A stretch of 64,000 nucleotides of DNA from NCBI GenBank assembly GCA_037043455.1, contig JAWPHD010011187.1:22249-86248 (forward strand), written 5' to 3'. The translations under genes and the position numbers were made by a program. The notes below the pieces were generated by a model. The model ran no database searches, had not been told where the DNA came from, and worked only from the letters and a program-made list of their open reading frames with translations. This document shows positions 35,381-45,334 of the stretch, one piece after another. Position 1 is the stretch's first letter; every line of letters starts with the position of its first letter. This DNA comes from Cyrtodaria siliqua (Eukaryota > Mollusca > Bivalvia > Adapedonta > Hiatellidae).

Positions 35381-35544
35381 CTGATTTTGTTTAAGAAGAT
35401 GCTTTGACTGATCGGAGTTGTGAGTTTTGATATATTTTTCAATATCCTTCTGCTGTGAACGACAAAGATCCTTTATTTCTGACTGTCGATCTTTATAAAA
35501 CTCCTCTATTGTCTCTTTAGTTTGTCTCACACTGTTGTCTATCC
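35381..35544 (-). CDS. IHO1-like protein, coiled-coil exon
   Basis: 164-base exon. Acceptor TTATTTTCAG, donor AAATCAG|GTAAGT, phase 1 in and phase 0 out. It reads IDNSVRQTKETIEEFYKDRQ, SEIKDLCRSQQKDIEKYIKT, HNSDQSKHLLKQNQ. High Lys/Glu/Gln with heptad-like hydrophobics: coiled coil. The EFYKDRQ block echoes SFYRSQ and DFYNKQQ in the two flanking exons. Confidence 0.72.
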
Positions 35545-35760
35545 CTGAAAATAAATTATAGCGCTGCCTTTCACTTTGCATCGCATCATTTTCTGTTAAA
35601 GGTGTATTCACTTGAAAGCATGTAACCTTGTGAATGTCAAAAAGGCCAATTTCTTGAAACAATACACCTTTAAGCTTCAAGCTTTACTCAGAACACCTTG
35701 TTGATATTTAAGATGTCTTTAATTCCAAATCTTGAATGCAATTTCATGTTTAACAGAACA

Positions 35761-36047
35761 TGCCCTATTAAACTATTTACAAGACCCCAGGAAGGCACGT
35801 TCGAATTTGAACGCCCACCCATAGATACAAAATTTAGTTTAAAGAGCCAAATTTCAGAAAATAGGGTTCACCCACACTGCCTAATGTTAACATGTATTCG
35901 ATGCTTTGGGGAATCCAATGCCGTTCATGAGTAAATGAACATCTGTTGTTTAGGATGGCTTCATGATGGCAATTACACTAATTACGAATGTAGATGTATA
36001 TTAGTTTGCCTGCCTGGGGTCCTGGGCATGTTTTAATGGAATAGCCC
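35761..36047. repeat. MITE (GGGCTATTCCATTAAAACAT type) with internal insertion
   Basis: Right end CATGTTTTAATGGAATAGCCC matches the element at 46308-46483; the left end is degenerate. A segment of about 118 bp (35875-35994, CTTTGGGGAATCCAATGCCG...GGCAATTACACTAATTACGA) is inserted within it, and a second copy of that segment lies at 36314-36431. Confidence 0.6.
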
Positions 36048-36059
36048 TAAGTGGTGACA

Positions 36060-36290
36060 GAAAACAATGACCGTGGCTCCAGCGAAAAATGGGGTCTTTA
36101 CAATAGAATTTGCAGAAACTGCAGTTCTGCAGATGAGAAGGTTCTATGCACATTCTGTACATTTTTATCTAGATGTAAATTGACATTGGGCCCAGAATGT
36201 TCATTCCTGTTGGTGCCATATAACATTTTTGTGTTTGTGCGTCATAAAACCCCATTTCAATTCAATCCCATACATGTACATGTATATTAT
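36060..36290 (-). repeat. Diverged 380-bp element copy
   Basis: On the minus strand GGCACCAACAGGAATGAACA, then ATAGAACCTTCTCATCTGCA and GCAGTTTCTGCAAATTCTAT follow the order of the 380-bp family. Old, intronic copy without its right end. Confidence 0.55.
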
Positions 36291-36468
36291 TTCAACGACG
36301 CGTGATGACTTCTACATTGCCTAATGTTAAAATGTATTTGATGCTTTGGGGAAACCAATGTCGTTCATGAGTAAATGAACATCTGTTGTTTAGGATGGCT
36401 TCATGACGGCAATTACACTAATTACGAATGTAAATATTATACATTTTGTATTTGTGTAAGATGTTTAC

Positions 36469-36602
36469 CTCGTTGTATCTGTTGTTCAAAGTCCCTGACA
36501 TGTTTCTGCTGTAGTGTTTGTACTTGACTCCTGTAGAAACTTTCCATATCTCTCTTCTGACGTTCAAAATCATCTCGTAAATTTGTCAACTCATCTAATA
36601 AC
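36469..36602 (-). CDS. IHO1-like protein, coiled-coil exon
   Basis: 134-base exon. Acceptor GTGTTTCAG, donor CAACGAG|GTAAAC, phase 2 in and phase 1 out. It reads LLDELTNLRDDFERQKRDME, SFYRSQVQTLQQKHVRDFEQ, QIQR. Coiled coil. Phases match both neighbours. Confidence 0.72.
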
Positions 36603-37110
36603 CTGAAACACGAACACAACTCAAACTATCGTGAAATACGTATTAGTAATCGCAGAATTTTTCTTATAAACTCTTGACTGATACTTCTACGACCTATGAA
36701 GTCCATGCTGAGTCTGTGCAGGCTGATCAGGGTCTCCACTGCTCAGCTCTACAGAATCGTGACATAAATTGCGGGGACAAACTGTGTAGACCCTGATGAG
36801 CCTGCAAGGGTTGAACTGGCTCACAATAGTGGCAGAGCCATACAGTCTAATTTGCCATGTCATAGCTCATATATACATGTATACATTTATATCATACAAA
36901 CTTTGGCTCAGCATCGACTAGCTTCAGAATTAGGACGGACAGATTCACCAAAGACCACCTCCGGTTAACTATTATCGTTTGATCATTAGCTTCTTATTCT
37001 ACACTTCTAGTATGTCGTTCCTACAAGTTGTTAATGTATATTTATCTGTAAAATTGTGACCTGACCAAAGTATGTTTTTTCTGTCAGTATATGTTCAGTA
37101 TAATGGTTAC

Positions 37111-37253
37111 CTTTTCTCTGTGTCTTGGAGGAGTCTCTGACTACTATACTTGATATCAAGGTAGTGTTTATTGTTCTCCTCTGCCCCTGACCTTTGACCT
37201 GATCCTATATCCTTCGTGTGCTTCAACTGTTCTTGTGTTGCCTCGAGTATCCT
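37111..37253 (-). CDS. IHO1-like protein, coiled-coil exon
   Basis: 143-base exon. Acceptor ACAATTACACAG, donor GAGAAAAG|GTAACC, phase 0 in and phase 2 out. It reads RILEATQEQLKHTKDIGSGQ, RSGAEENNKHYLDIKYSSQR, LLQDTEK. Continues the coiled coil. Confidence 0.68.
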
Positions 37254-37495
37254 CTGTGTAATTGTTAGCATAATAAAATGTAACTGAACTGACAATTAAT
37301 CTTATAAACTATTAAGATTTTTAAAAAGAAATCTATACAACTTGTACTGCAAACCACTCAAACCTGGCATACTGTATAATGCTATATTATGGTTTTATGG
37401 TGTTTCTAGCAGGCTGGAAACCTGATGTTTAAGTGCTTCAGCAACTTGTAGAGGAATATAAATTAAGCTCTATATTGGGGAAAGTCAGCTCTTAC

Positions 37496-37627
37496 CTGTA
37501 GCTTTTGTTGAGTGTGTGATTGCTGATCTGACAGGAATGTTTTCATGGCATCAAGGACAGACTTGGCATTGTCTGTACCACTACAGTCACTCATCTGCTT
37601 CATCAACTCCTGTATCTGCTCATCTTT
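37496..37627 (-). CDS. IHO1-like protein, coiled-coil exon
   Basis: 132-base exon, exactly 44 codons, phase 0 at both ends. Acceptor ATGTTGTCAG, donor CTACAG|GTAAGA. It reads KDEQIQELMKQMSDCSGTDN, AKSVLDAMKTFLSDQQSHTQ, QKLQ. Confidence 0.72.
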
Positions 37628-38219
37628 CTGACAACATATAGACGTTAACCATAATTATACGCATATTAACATTCCATTTTATTCCATTATTAGCTGAGTT
37701 TCTGATAGGTTTCAATCAATCCAGGTTTTTACTTCACATTTGCTTTAATTACGTATGACTAATTTGACAGTAGAACAGGTACATCTGTTTATCTAACTAG
37801 TTTCTTCAATCTGGTTCTGAGTTTTACATGTTATTTTATATACAGTCACACGTCAGTGGCTTGAATTCGGACAATTAGAAAACAACCGGAAAGAACTCTG
37901 TAAAATTCATATTATTGATCCACAACTGATAATTCAAACATCGATGATTAGAGGTCTCGACCAGAACCTCTGGTACTGCTGTCAGATCGCTTTTACTATG
38001 TATTTCGCACCATTTACTCACACGGTCAATTAGGGTCAAACAAATTTGCTAATGTCATATGAAATGTGAGTTGTTCTGTTCAACTTTCCTAGGTGATTGG
38101 CAACTTTAATATTCACAAACTACGATCAATAAATGAATAATTAACTTTTTACAACAATACAACTCAACTACCAACAATATAATGAGATCACTACACAATA
38201 ATTAAGTAAACAGATATCA

Positions 38220-38262
38220 CAGTTGTGGTGGCCGAGTGGTTAGCATATTTGCCTCTTGTCCA
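38220..38262 (+). repeat. tRNA-like SINE head fragment
   Basis: GTGGTGGCCGAGTGGTTAGC is a good tRNA A-box/D-arm of Ser/Leu type but is followed only by TTGCCTCTTGTCC. There is no B-box, so it is the broken start of a SINE. Confidence 0.4.
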
Positions 38263-38405
38263 AAAAGTCACGGCCGGGGGGCTGGCGTGCGGGTGGGCAG
38301 AAGCGGATGGGATATCATAGGATGGGGAGACAGGCAGATATACAAACAGATGAACATTTCCAATTGAACTTTACCAATAAACATTATACAGTATCATCTT
38401 CTGAC

Positions 38406-38509
38406 CTTTCTGATCTCCTTGTGCAAGGCTGCAACATGATCATTATGCTCCTCTCTAGTTTGTACAGCCTTCATTATCTTACTGCTGTACCCTTCTATAG
38501 AACTACTCA
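38406..38509 (-). CDS. IHO1-like protein, coiled-coil exon
   Basis: 104-base exon. Acceptor TCTTTCCTGCAG, donor AGAAAG|GTCAGA (weak), phase 1 in and phase 0 out. It reads SSSIEGYSSKIMKAVQTREE then HNDHVAALHKEIRK. The entering phase does not match the phase-0 end of the 46602-46650 exon, so at least one exon between them is not yet placed (see 44003-44105). Confidence 0.65.
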
Positions 38510-38789
38510 CTGCAGGAAAGATCAAGAACTGTATAATTCTCTGTATAGAAATTGTAATAATAAAATTAAGAAGTTACCTACTGGTAGTTATCCAGATATT
38601 TAATGTTAGAAGTCCATAAATACAAGCACAATACAGGATTTGTATTGAACAGATGGGGCCTTAAGTTTAGAGAAGTAGGTCGAAGCAACATAAGGTGTGG
38701 TCAATATTCTGCGCAAAATATGCAAGCTGTTTAAAGAAACAATCTGGACAAACGCCAAAGTGATTCCAGGTGTAGTACTCAGCAAGCGG

Positions 38790-38875
38790 GCTTCAAAAGC
38801 ATGTACGAGCAGTGGGACAACTTGCCATCACACAAGCCGTCTTGGTTAAAGACCAGTAGAGCTAAAAATAACGTG
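38790..38875 (+). repeat. Decayed pearl-like 3' terminus
   Basis: GGGACAACTTGCCATCACAC...GACCAGTAGAGCTAAAAATA keeps the subterminal repeat and CTAA, but the hairpin is eroded. No core is attached. Confidence 0.55.
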
Positions 38876-39018
38876 TTGAGATACGGCTGTAACAGGAGCT
38901 GCATTTACCATACAGGATATTTGTCGGGAGCGTGTTGCAATATACAAGAACTGGTATTCCAGTTTACCGTTGGTAGCCCAGTATACTGTTACAGCCTTAT
39001 TATATTAAAGCTGCATTA

Positions 39019-39484
39019 AGGTCTCACTACAGAATTACCTCCCTTGGACATGATGGTAGGAAGATTCCTACACCGTAAAAAACTAGGGCTGTGTTAATCG
39101 GTTTGCTCTGAACTTGGAAATGTGCAATCATTCTCTTATTTCTGCCTTCAGGTGACAAGACTGGAACATGTTCATGATTTCTGCCAAGTTTGGATGCCAC
39201 TGGGTGATTTTCGAGGAAGATATGATAATTTGAAAATACAGTTGAATTATCAGTGAAGTGGAGCTAGTTTTGAGGGGTAATGAAAAAGACCGGAATTAAA
39301 AAAAAAAAAATCTGGTCAACTTTTGATTTTTTGTGGATATTCTGAGCTTCACAGGAAGGTTTGCAGATTGAGGGGAGATTTAAAGACCAATGGACATTTT
39401 AAAGTATGTTCGCAGTGGTCCACAAGTGACCATTTCTACAAATATTATATAGTGTTGATTAATTCACTAGTGAGACGTTAAACA
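39019..39484 (+). mobile_element. 460-bp MITE, left copy
   Basis: Begins TTAA then GGTCTCACTACAGAATTACC and ends CTAGTGAGACG then TTAA. The ten-base inverted ends GGTCTCACTA / TAGTGAGACG with flanking TTAA suggest a piggyBac-type target duplication. A near-identical copy in the same orientation lies at 43342-43812. No coding frame. Confidence 0.75.
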
Positions 39485-39598
39485 ACACTCATCTGTAACA
39501 GGGAAAAGCTTGACAGACAGCGCCTGTTGTTGCTAGAGTGGATTTTTTAAAGTGAAATCTTGATTTTAGAGTGAAACGGTGTATTTCTAAGGCATGAT

Positions 39599-40186
39599 AT
39601 GGATTTTGATAAGTATTTGATGCTTTTGCAGTGTAAAATAGACTCCTTTGCTTCTAGTCGGACCCCGTGCATGCTTTATAACCGTCATTTGGGACTTAAT
39701 AGAGGAATCTGTGGTCAGAAAGTTTCAGAATATGGGAGACAGTCAATTGTTTTGGCTGGGAGACATACTCAGATGAACATGTTAGCTCACAGAGTGATGT
39801 ATATGTGTGTGATGTGTGTTCCTGGTATTCCTAGGGGGATGGACATGTCTCATCTCTGCCACAACAGTTTATGTTTGCGATTTGACCATCTCAGCTTGGA
39901 GCCTCAGAGCGTCAACATGGAAAGACAAAGATGCCTGCACATGATACCAATACTGTGTTTAGGACATAAAGAGTATCCTGATTGCATGCTTCATGTGAGT
40001 AGATTGTTTATATTATACTATTGCAGTGTTTCATGTCAAATTGTTACCCCACCCACTTTTCATATAGCAAAATGTGTGATCATTGTTTACTTGTCGAGAA
40101 GGTCAGTTGAGTATGTTTTATGTTGTCGTTGGTCATTGCATACTTTAAATTTGTTCACTTTGTTGATAAATCTGGCTGTTTTATAA
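39599..40186 (+). CDS. His-Me finger (HNH-type) endonuclease, zinc-loop homing-nuclease family
   Basis: Open frame from ATG at 39599. The recognisable domain spans residues 30-130: CGQKVSEYGRQSIVLAGRHT, AHRVMYMCVMCVPGIPRGMD, MSHLCHNSLCLRFDHLSLEP, QSVNMERQRC, then GHKEYPDCML. This is the signature of the zinc-binding loop His-Me finger nucleases (I-PpoI-like): the catalytic His in MSHLCHN, a Cys/His zinc site (CHNSLC...H), and the Asn in EPQSVNMERQR. Such nucleases cut DNA with a single metal ion. Homology ends near DCMLH (39994), where a GTGAGT donor could end the exon; the remaining frame to 40186 is probably not coding. It is convergent with the Mutator-like transposase gene, 100 bases from its stop. 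The domain looks intact, so it may be functional. Confidence 0.72.
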   Translation: MDFDKYLMLLQCKIDSFASSRTPCMLYNRHLGLNRGICGQKVSEYGRQSIVLAGRHTQMNMLAHRVMYMCVMCVPGIPRGMDMSHLCHNSLCLRFDHLSLEPQSVNMERQRCLHMIPILCLGHKEYPDCMLHVSRLFILYYCSVSCQIVTPPTFHIAKCVIIVYLSRRSVEYVLCCRWSLHTLNLFTLLINLAVL

Positions 40187-41036
40187 GTTTGTAACATTTG
40201 TCGATGTTTGTCGTTCGTATTTTTGTCCCGAATTTTCTTAAGTGACCGTAACACTTTTGTGTTTTGGGGAAATGACCCTCCAACAGCCTTAACTTTTTCT
40301 ATTGCTGAATTTGCCCGTCCGTCATTTAATCGTGCTGCGGCACTTAATTTTCTGCCTTTAGCGTCACGTCGAAAGATTACGTCTTTCGGGTTTGAGGCAT
40401 TTATACCGCGGTGTAATGCCTCTAGCTTATTTGTGTCGGCACCTTTACATGTCTTGGTCGCAGCGTCTTTTTCCCATCGAACATTTAAACAGTCGATAAG
40501 TTTATTTTTGTCGTCTCCCTGAATCTTTAAAGGTTTACATGATGTTGGCATAAAATGTTTACTCCACGTTGAGATTGGTGGAATACCCCCACACGCCATG
40601 GAATATTTTCTACAAGTTTTCCCACATTTATCCTGGTAGCAGTCTATTATAGCCATCTTCAAATTTTCACATTTTTGTTGTAAACAGGGAATATTTGTGT
40701 CGCCTATACTCTGCTGTACATTTTGAAACTCAGTTAGTACACGGTGAGATACGTCCTTTGCAAAGCGTTTCTGAATGTATGCTCGGTCCCGTTTGGTATG
40801 TCCAGGAAACATCTTTTGTGAAAACTCAGTCCTCTTAATTTTATTTCTCATTGTTTTAGTCAGATGTACAACATCCGCCATTCTTGACATTGGTTTGCCC
40901 GTGATAGCAAGTTGAGCAGCACGAGCGCCCTTGAATGCTTTGCTGTCCCCGTCTGTTGTCATGTTGTCAATAGTGATCGGCGTGTCACTCTTCAATATTG
41001 ATTCCATCGCTAATCTGGCCTCTCTATGTTCGTCAC
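40087..41036 (-). pseudogene. Mutator-like transposase, second exon (C-terminal half)
   Basis: Acceptor TTCGTTTACAG, then open to TAA at 40087-40089. It reads DEHREARLAMESILKSDTPI, then TIDNMTTDGDSKAFKGARAA, ADVVHLTKTMRNKIKRTEFS, QKMFPGHTKRDRAYIQKRFA, CYQDKCGKTCRKYSMACGG, DTNKLEALHRGINASNPKDV. This is the Mutator-like transposase domain widespread in mollusc genomes. TTDGDSKAF contains a conserved acidic residue expected in the RNase H-like active site; CYQDKCGKTC is the conserved Cys cluster and NKLEALHRGINASNPKD the C-terminal signature. This exon is intact; the first exon is not. Confidence 0.82.
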
Positions 41037-41648
41037 CTGTAAACGAAGTATGAAATTTGTATCGACTCGACGGTTATTGTTGCATTAGTCAATCTTTTTT
41101 TTTTTTTTTTTTTTCATTACTTATTTACTTACTTACATGTACTTACTTACTTACTTACTATCTTATCTTATCTTATCTTATCTTAAATTTGTATTGACTT
41201 GGTTATTGTTGCATTAGTCTTTTTTATTATTTATTTCTTTTTTTCATTACTTACTTATTTATTTATTTATTTATTCACTTACTTACTAACTTACTATCTT
41301 ATCTTAGCTTATCTTATGTTATCTGAAATTTATTTACTTACTTACTTACTATCTTATCTTATCTAAAATAATTATCGACTTGACGGTGGTTATTGTTGAT
41401 TAGTCAATAATGTTTTTTATTATCACTCTCACTCACTCACTCACTCACTCACTCACTCACTCACTCACTCACTCACTCACTCACTCACTCTCTCTCTATC
41501 TAACTTGTGATTGTGGTGTGGTGTGGTGTTGTGTTGTGTTGTGTTGTGGTGGTGGTGGTGGTGGTGGTGGTTGTGTGTTGTGTTGTGGTTGTTGTTGTGT
41601 TGTGTTGTGTTAATTAAATAATGTTTAATTAATAGTTATGAAACTTAC
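41037..41648 (-). other. Intron of the Mutator-like gene, full of microsatellites
   Basis: Bounded by GTAAGT (donor, read on the minus strand at 41648) and TTCGTTTACAG (acceptor). Phase 1 is kept across it (Q-I-G / D-E-H). Nearly all of it is simple sequence: (CTTA)n and (TTATC)n at 41100-41370, (ACTC)n at 41424-41490, (GTGTT)n and (GGT)n at 41515-41610. Confidence 0.75.
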
Positions 41649-42631
41649 CTATTTGGTCGGTATCCTGAAGATTGTTGCTGCATCCAGACCTCGCATTACA
41701 TGCGCTGTGGTCCGAGTGGGAACAAAGTTTACTGCCAATGTGCATGCCAATCACTTTCTTTAGATTTGTCTGCATCTCCATCTCCATGATGGTAGTGCTG
41801 ACTTGAGTGGCTGGCTGCATTGGAGTTGTCTCCCCTGCTGACTTCAGACTGTTGTTATATTGGGAGTCTACCCCACCCGGAATTGAGGCGTCTTTTTCAA
41901 ACCCACACGCGATGTCGTTTTCTCGGACTTGCTGTCTTGCACGGTTGAAACTAGCATATGCCACCTCCAAAACTTTGTCAGCAGCAATGTTGATATGGCT
42001 TTGCATAGATGAGTAAGATGGTGGTGGAATTTTCAGGCATGTCATCACGTACCGAAAGTCGTTTGGGCCAGATTTTGTGTCCATTAACCCCACTGCTACT
42101 GACAGGTTTATGTCGGCAATTTTGGTCCTGGTCGACTGGTGTTCACCGTTTCATAAAGCTTATGTTCTTTGCCAACGAACCCACATTTAAGACATTTCAG
42201 TCTCTCGCACCACCCTAACCCCATCTGTTTATCAAATTTCAAGTCAAAGTTTAATTTCCCTAGACAGGTGCCATCCCAGGATCTGTGATCAGAGTATGTT
42301 TCAAAGAACATGTCAGCAGTCTTCCCAAGGTGAAAGATACGGTATGTACGCAGTTCATTCTTATCACTTTCAGCTTTAACACTATCCATAAGTGCTTGCT
42401 CTATAGGCGTTTTGGCAGCCTTGCTCGGTCTCAAGGTCAATGTTGCGGGAATCTTCTTGTCTACAGCTCCACACAGTAGCACATTTGATTTTTTATCCTG
42501 AATTAGGAGACTATCGTATACGTCTTTAGTCAGTCTCTTAATGTCCGCTTGTCATCAGACCACCTGCCTGAAAGTGGTTTAAATCTATTTTGGTCGACTC
42601 CCTTCTTAAAGTGTGATATTTTATGTTTCAT
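41649..42631 (-). pseudogene. Mutator-like transposase, first exon with two frameshifts
   Basis: Starts at ATG 42629-42631 (MKHKISHFKKGVDQNRFKPL, SGRWSDDK). It shifts frame by one near 42545, continues DIKRLTKDVYDSLLIQDKKS and LRTYRIFHLGKTADMFFETY, then FDLKFDKQMGLGWCERLKCL and CGFVGKEHKLYETVN. It shifts again near 42120, continues TKIADINLSVAVGLMDTKSG, PNDFRYVMTCLKIPPPSYSS, and ends IGMHIGSKLC...TDQIG at donor 41648. Every block is in the family order (GRW, LPKDVYD-like, CxxC zinc pair, PPPSYS, VD.QYN, IGMH..SKLC). Two single-base frameshifts make it a pseudogene unless they are sequence errors. Confidence 0.82.
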
Positions 42632-43340
42632 TATTCCAAGTACACTCCTTTTTATAAATAGTAAACTTGCTTCCTAGCTAGCTCTGTTCTGTAATAATCT
42701 CTTTTCAAGTTATGCCCCTTGAAAGACAAACTCCATTTACTCCCTGAATAACATAATAAATGATGACATCATGAAGATGACGTCATGAAAATGACATTAC
42801 GTTCTGGCGTAAAAATCTAACCATATTAGGTTAGGAAGGTTTAGGATTTCATCAATCCAACTTAGACATCCACTACAATTACAAGTTAGCTTATCTACCA
42901 ACAATGAAGTTTCTTTGGAAGCAGAAATGATAAGTCAAAGATGATGTACTGTTCGAATAATAAAGCATTTATTCAAGAAACCAATAAATTGCCATATAAG
43001 GGCATGCATTTTGACACTTGAATTAGGTAATATTACATACACAGTAAATTTGATACAATGATAAGATAAAGCAATCATATAACACAAAAACTTAAAAGTT
43101 TCAAACATTTTCTTTAACAAGTATAGAAGATATTCAAGTTTAGCGGTTGATATGTCGTGACAGTTCTGTGCATTTTCAAGTCATCCGAAACTGACTTGAA
43201 GCAGATGTGACCGGTTTCATGTTTTATGCCATTTTGTTAAAAATAGTCCACGGATAACACCAAGTAAAGTCATTTTATGTTCGTCAATATTGTTACTTTG
43301 TTTGATAAAGTTTTGAGTCTTATGTCAAAAAAATAATTCA

Positions 43341-43812
43341 GGTCTCACTACAGAATTACCTCCCTTGGACATGACGGTAGGAAGATTCCTACACAGTAAA
43401 AAACTAGGGCTGTGTTAATCGGTTTGCTTTGAACTTGGAAATGTGCAATCATTCTCTTATTTCTGCCTTCAGGTGACAAGATTGGAACATGTTCATGACT
43501 TCTGCCAAGTTTGGATGCCACTGGGTGATTTTCGAGGAAGATATGATAATTTGAAAATGGGTAGGAATACAGTTGAATTATCAGTGAAATGGAGCTAGTT
43601 TTGAGGGGTACTGAAAAAGATTCGAATTTAAAAAAATTTAATCTGGTCAACTTTTGATTTTTTGTGGATATTCTGAGCTTCAGAGGAAGGTTTGCAGATT
43701 GAGGGAAGATTTAAAGACCAATGGACATTTTAAAGTATGTTCGCAGTGGTCCACAAGTGACCATTTCTACATATATTATATAAGGTTGATTAATTCACTA
43801 GTGAGACGTTAA
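43341..43812 (+). mobile_element. 460-bp MITE, right copy
   Basis: Same element and orientation as 39019-39484 (AGGTCTCACTACAGAATTAC to CACTAGTGAGACGTTAA). It has about ten extra bases (GGGTAGGAAT near 43560) that the left copy lacks, plus scattered substitutions. The left TTAA is not preserved (TTCA). Confidence 0.75.
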
Positions 43813-44002
43813 GAAACAATGCCTTGGCCTTTCAGTAGGGGGAGATTTTCCAGGTAAACAATTTTCGATATAAAATGGAAAAATATAACTGAAAGTTAAA
43901 TAATGATTTGAGGGATTACATAAAGCACAAATCAATATTTAAAGATGTTAAAAGGGTATAATTAACACCACAAGGTTAATGGGCATCTTTTTTATTTTGT
44001 AC

Positions 44003-44105
44003 TCTCAGAATCTGTAAGTCGTAATCTCATGTCATGTGATTTTGCGTCTCTCAACATGTCAACCAGTTTGTCCCAGTCAGTCGTAGTCCTGTCTGCCTGT
44101 GGTTT
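44003..44105 (-). CDS. Candidate exon, possibly of the IHO1-like gene
   Basis: The minus-strand frame reads KPQADRTTTDWDKLVDMLRD then AKSHDMRLRLTDSE. It could run from an AG at 44106-44107 (phase 0) to a weak donor A|GTACAA (phase 1), which would bridge the unmatched phases of the exons at 46602-46650 and 38406-38509. Alternatively it ends with TAA at 43992-43994, which overlaps an AATAAA, and would be the end of an unrelated or retrocopied gene. The acceptor has no pyrimidine tract. Coding potential looks real; assignment is weak. Confidence 0.3.
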
Positions 44106-44384
44106 CTCGGATGTACATGTTTGGACCGAGTACGGTATAGTGTTAAAAAAGAAGCGATGGATCGAGTTGTTTTAGAATTGGATCGCTTGATTTTTTTTGT
44201 TATAAAATCTCCAGTTCAGCCAAAAAAAAAAAAAAATTGAGCGAAAAATGGAAGAAAAAGATGACATGAACAAAAAATCAATTTACGGTACCATAAAGCA
44301 GTTCCGTTAACATTAATCGTCAATTGTGTGCGCTCGATTAGAAAAATTGCATTGTTGCAGCGATCTGCGCGAAACAGAACAATT

Positions 44385-44775
44385 GAATTGAATTGGGTTT
44401 TAAGGCACACCAACACATGAAAGGTTATATGGCGCCTAACCGGCATGAACATGCCGAACATGCCAGGCTCATCCTCCATATACATCGAGATAAAATATGG
44501 AAAATGGGCCTAGAACCTTCTCACCCTGAACTGCAGAGTTGCTGCAAATTCTGTCGTAGAAACTCCATTTACGCTGGAGCCACGTTTATTGTTTTTCTGC
44601 CACTGCTCTTTTGATGTGAGCGAGATGGCATCTGAAACAATGCAGGGATCATGATGAACATGAACAAAAAATGATAAAATGAACATGAATTTGGGGGGAT
44701 TCTATCCCTCTGCCTACCCCTCCGAAGGGATCTGCAGTGGCCCTATTCTTTGCCCCGTGAATTTAACAGGGAATA
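44385..44775 (+). mobile_element. 380-bp element copy
   Basis: ATTGAATTGGGTTTTAAGGC through GGCCTAGAACCTTCTCACCC and GATCTGCAGTGGCCCTATTC to CACGGGGC. Nearly full length with a 3' end rearranged by a few bases (TTTAACAGGGAATAGGGAAC). Confidence 0.75.
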
Positions 44776-45334
44776 GGGAACAACACGGGGCGAAACGGAA
44801 CAAGCATATCACAGTATTCACTGGATTAAAAGTATTGCTTGCTATTACCTGTGATAATCGAGCATTCCTATGTCGCAAATAAGATGCAAATTGATCGTAC
44901 TTCAATCGAAGAAAACAAGCAAATTCGATGAATTGAGATCCCCTGCCGAATGATGTATTATCCTCGAGTGGAAGAAATGTGTTCGGATTTTTTTTTAATT
45001 AGTATAAATCATGACCTTGAGACTTCATAAATTCTAATATCTACTATACATAGGTATTTTTAAAATTCATCACCATAGTAGATTTGAAAAAAAGATGTAC
45101 AATTTTAAGGCATTGACTTTACAGTGGGACTGAAGGGCTGGACTGGGTGTAATATTAGCAGGTGAGTATAATATAGTAATAAATGTAATATACAAGAAAT
45201 GTAGAATTGTATATCAATGATTACTTTTTAATTACCTGGCCATGTGATATTTATCAATCTGATTACTTCATCTCATTACTACTGCTACTATCAGATGATC
45301 TTGTTATTTCAGGGGGAGGGATGTATTTGTATTA

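Noticed and set aside
40208..40522. 104-codon plus-strand frame
   Set aside because: It is the antisense of the well-supported Mutator-like transposase exon.
41410..41613. Open frame of Thr-His-Ser-Leu repeats
   Set aside because: It is translation of the (ACTC)n and (GGT)n microsatellites in the transposase intron.
39019..43812. LTR retrotransposon (direct repeats flanking coding sequence)
   Set aside because: The flanking repeats are themselves MITEs with inverted ends and TTAA; there is no primer-binding site, gag, protease, RT or integrase between them.
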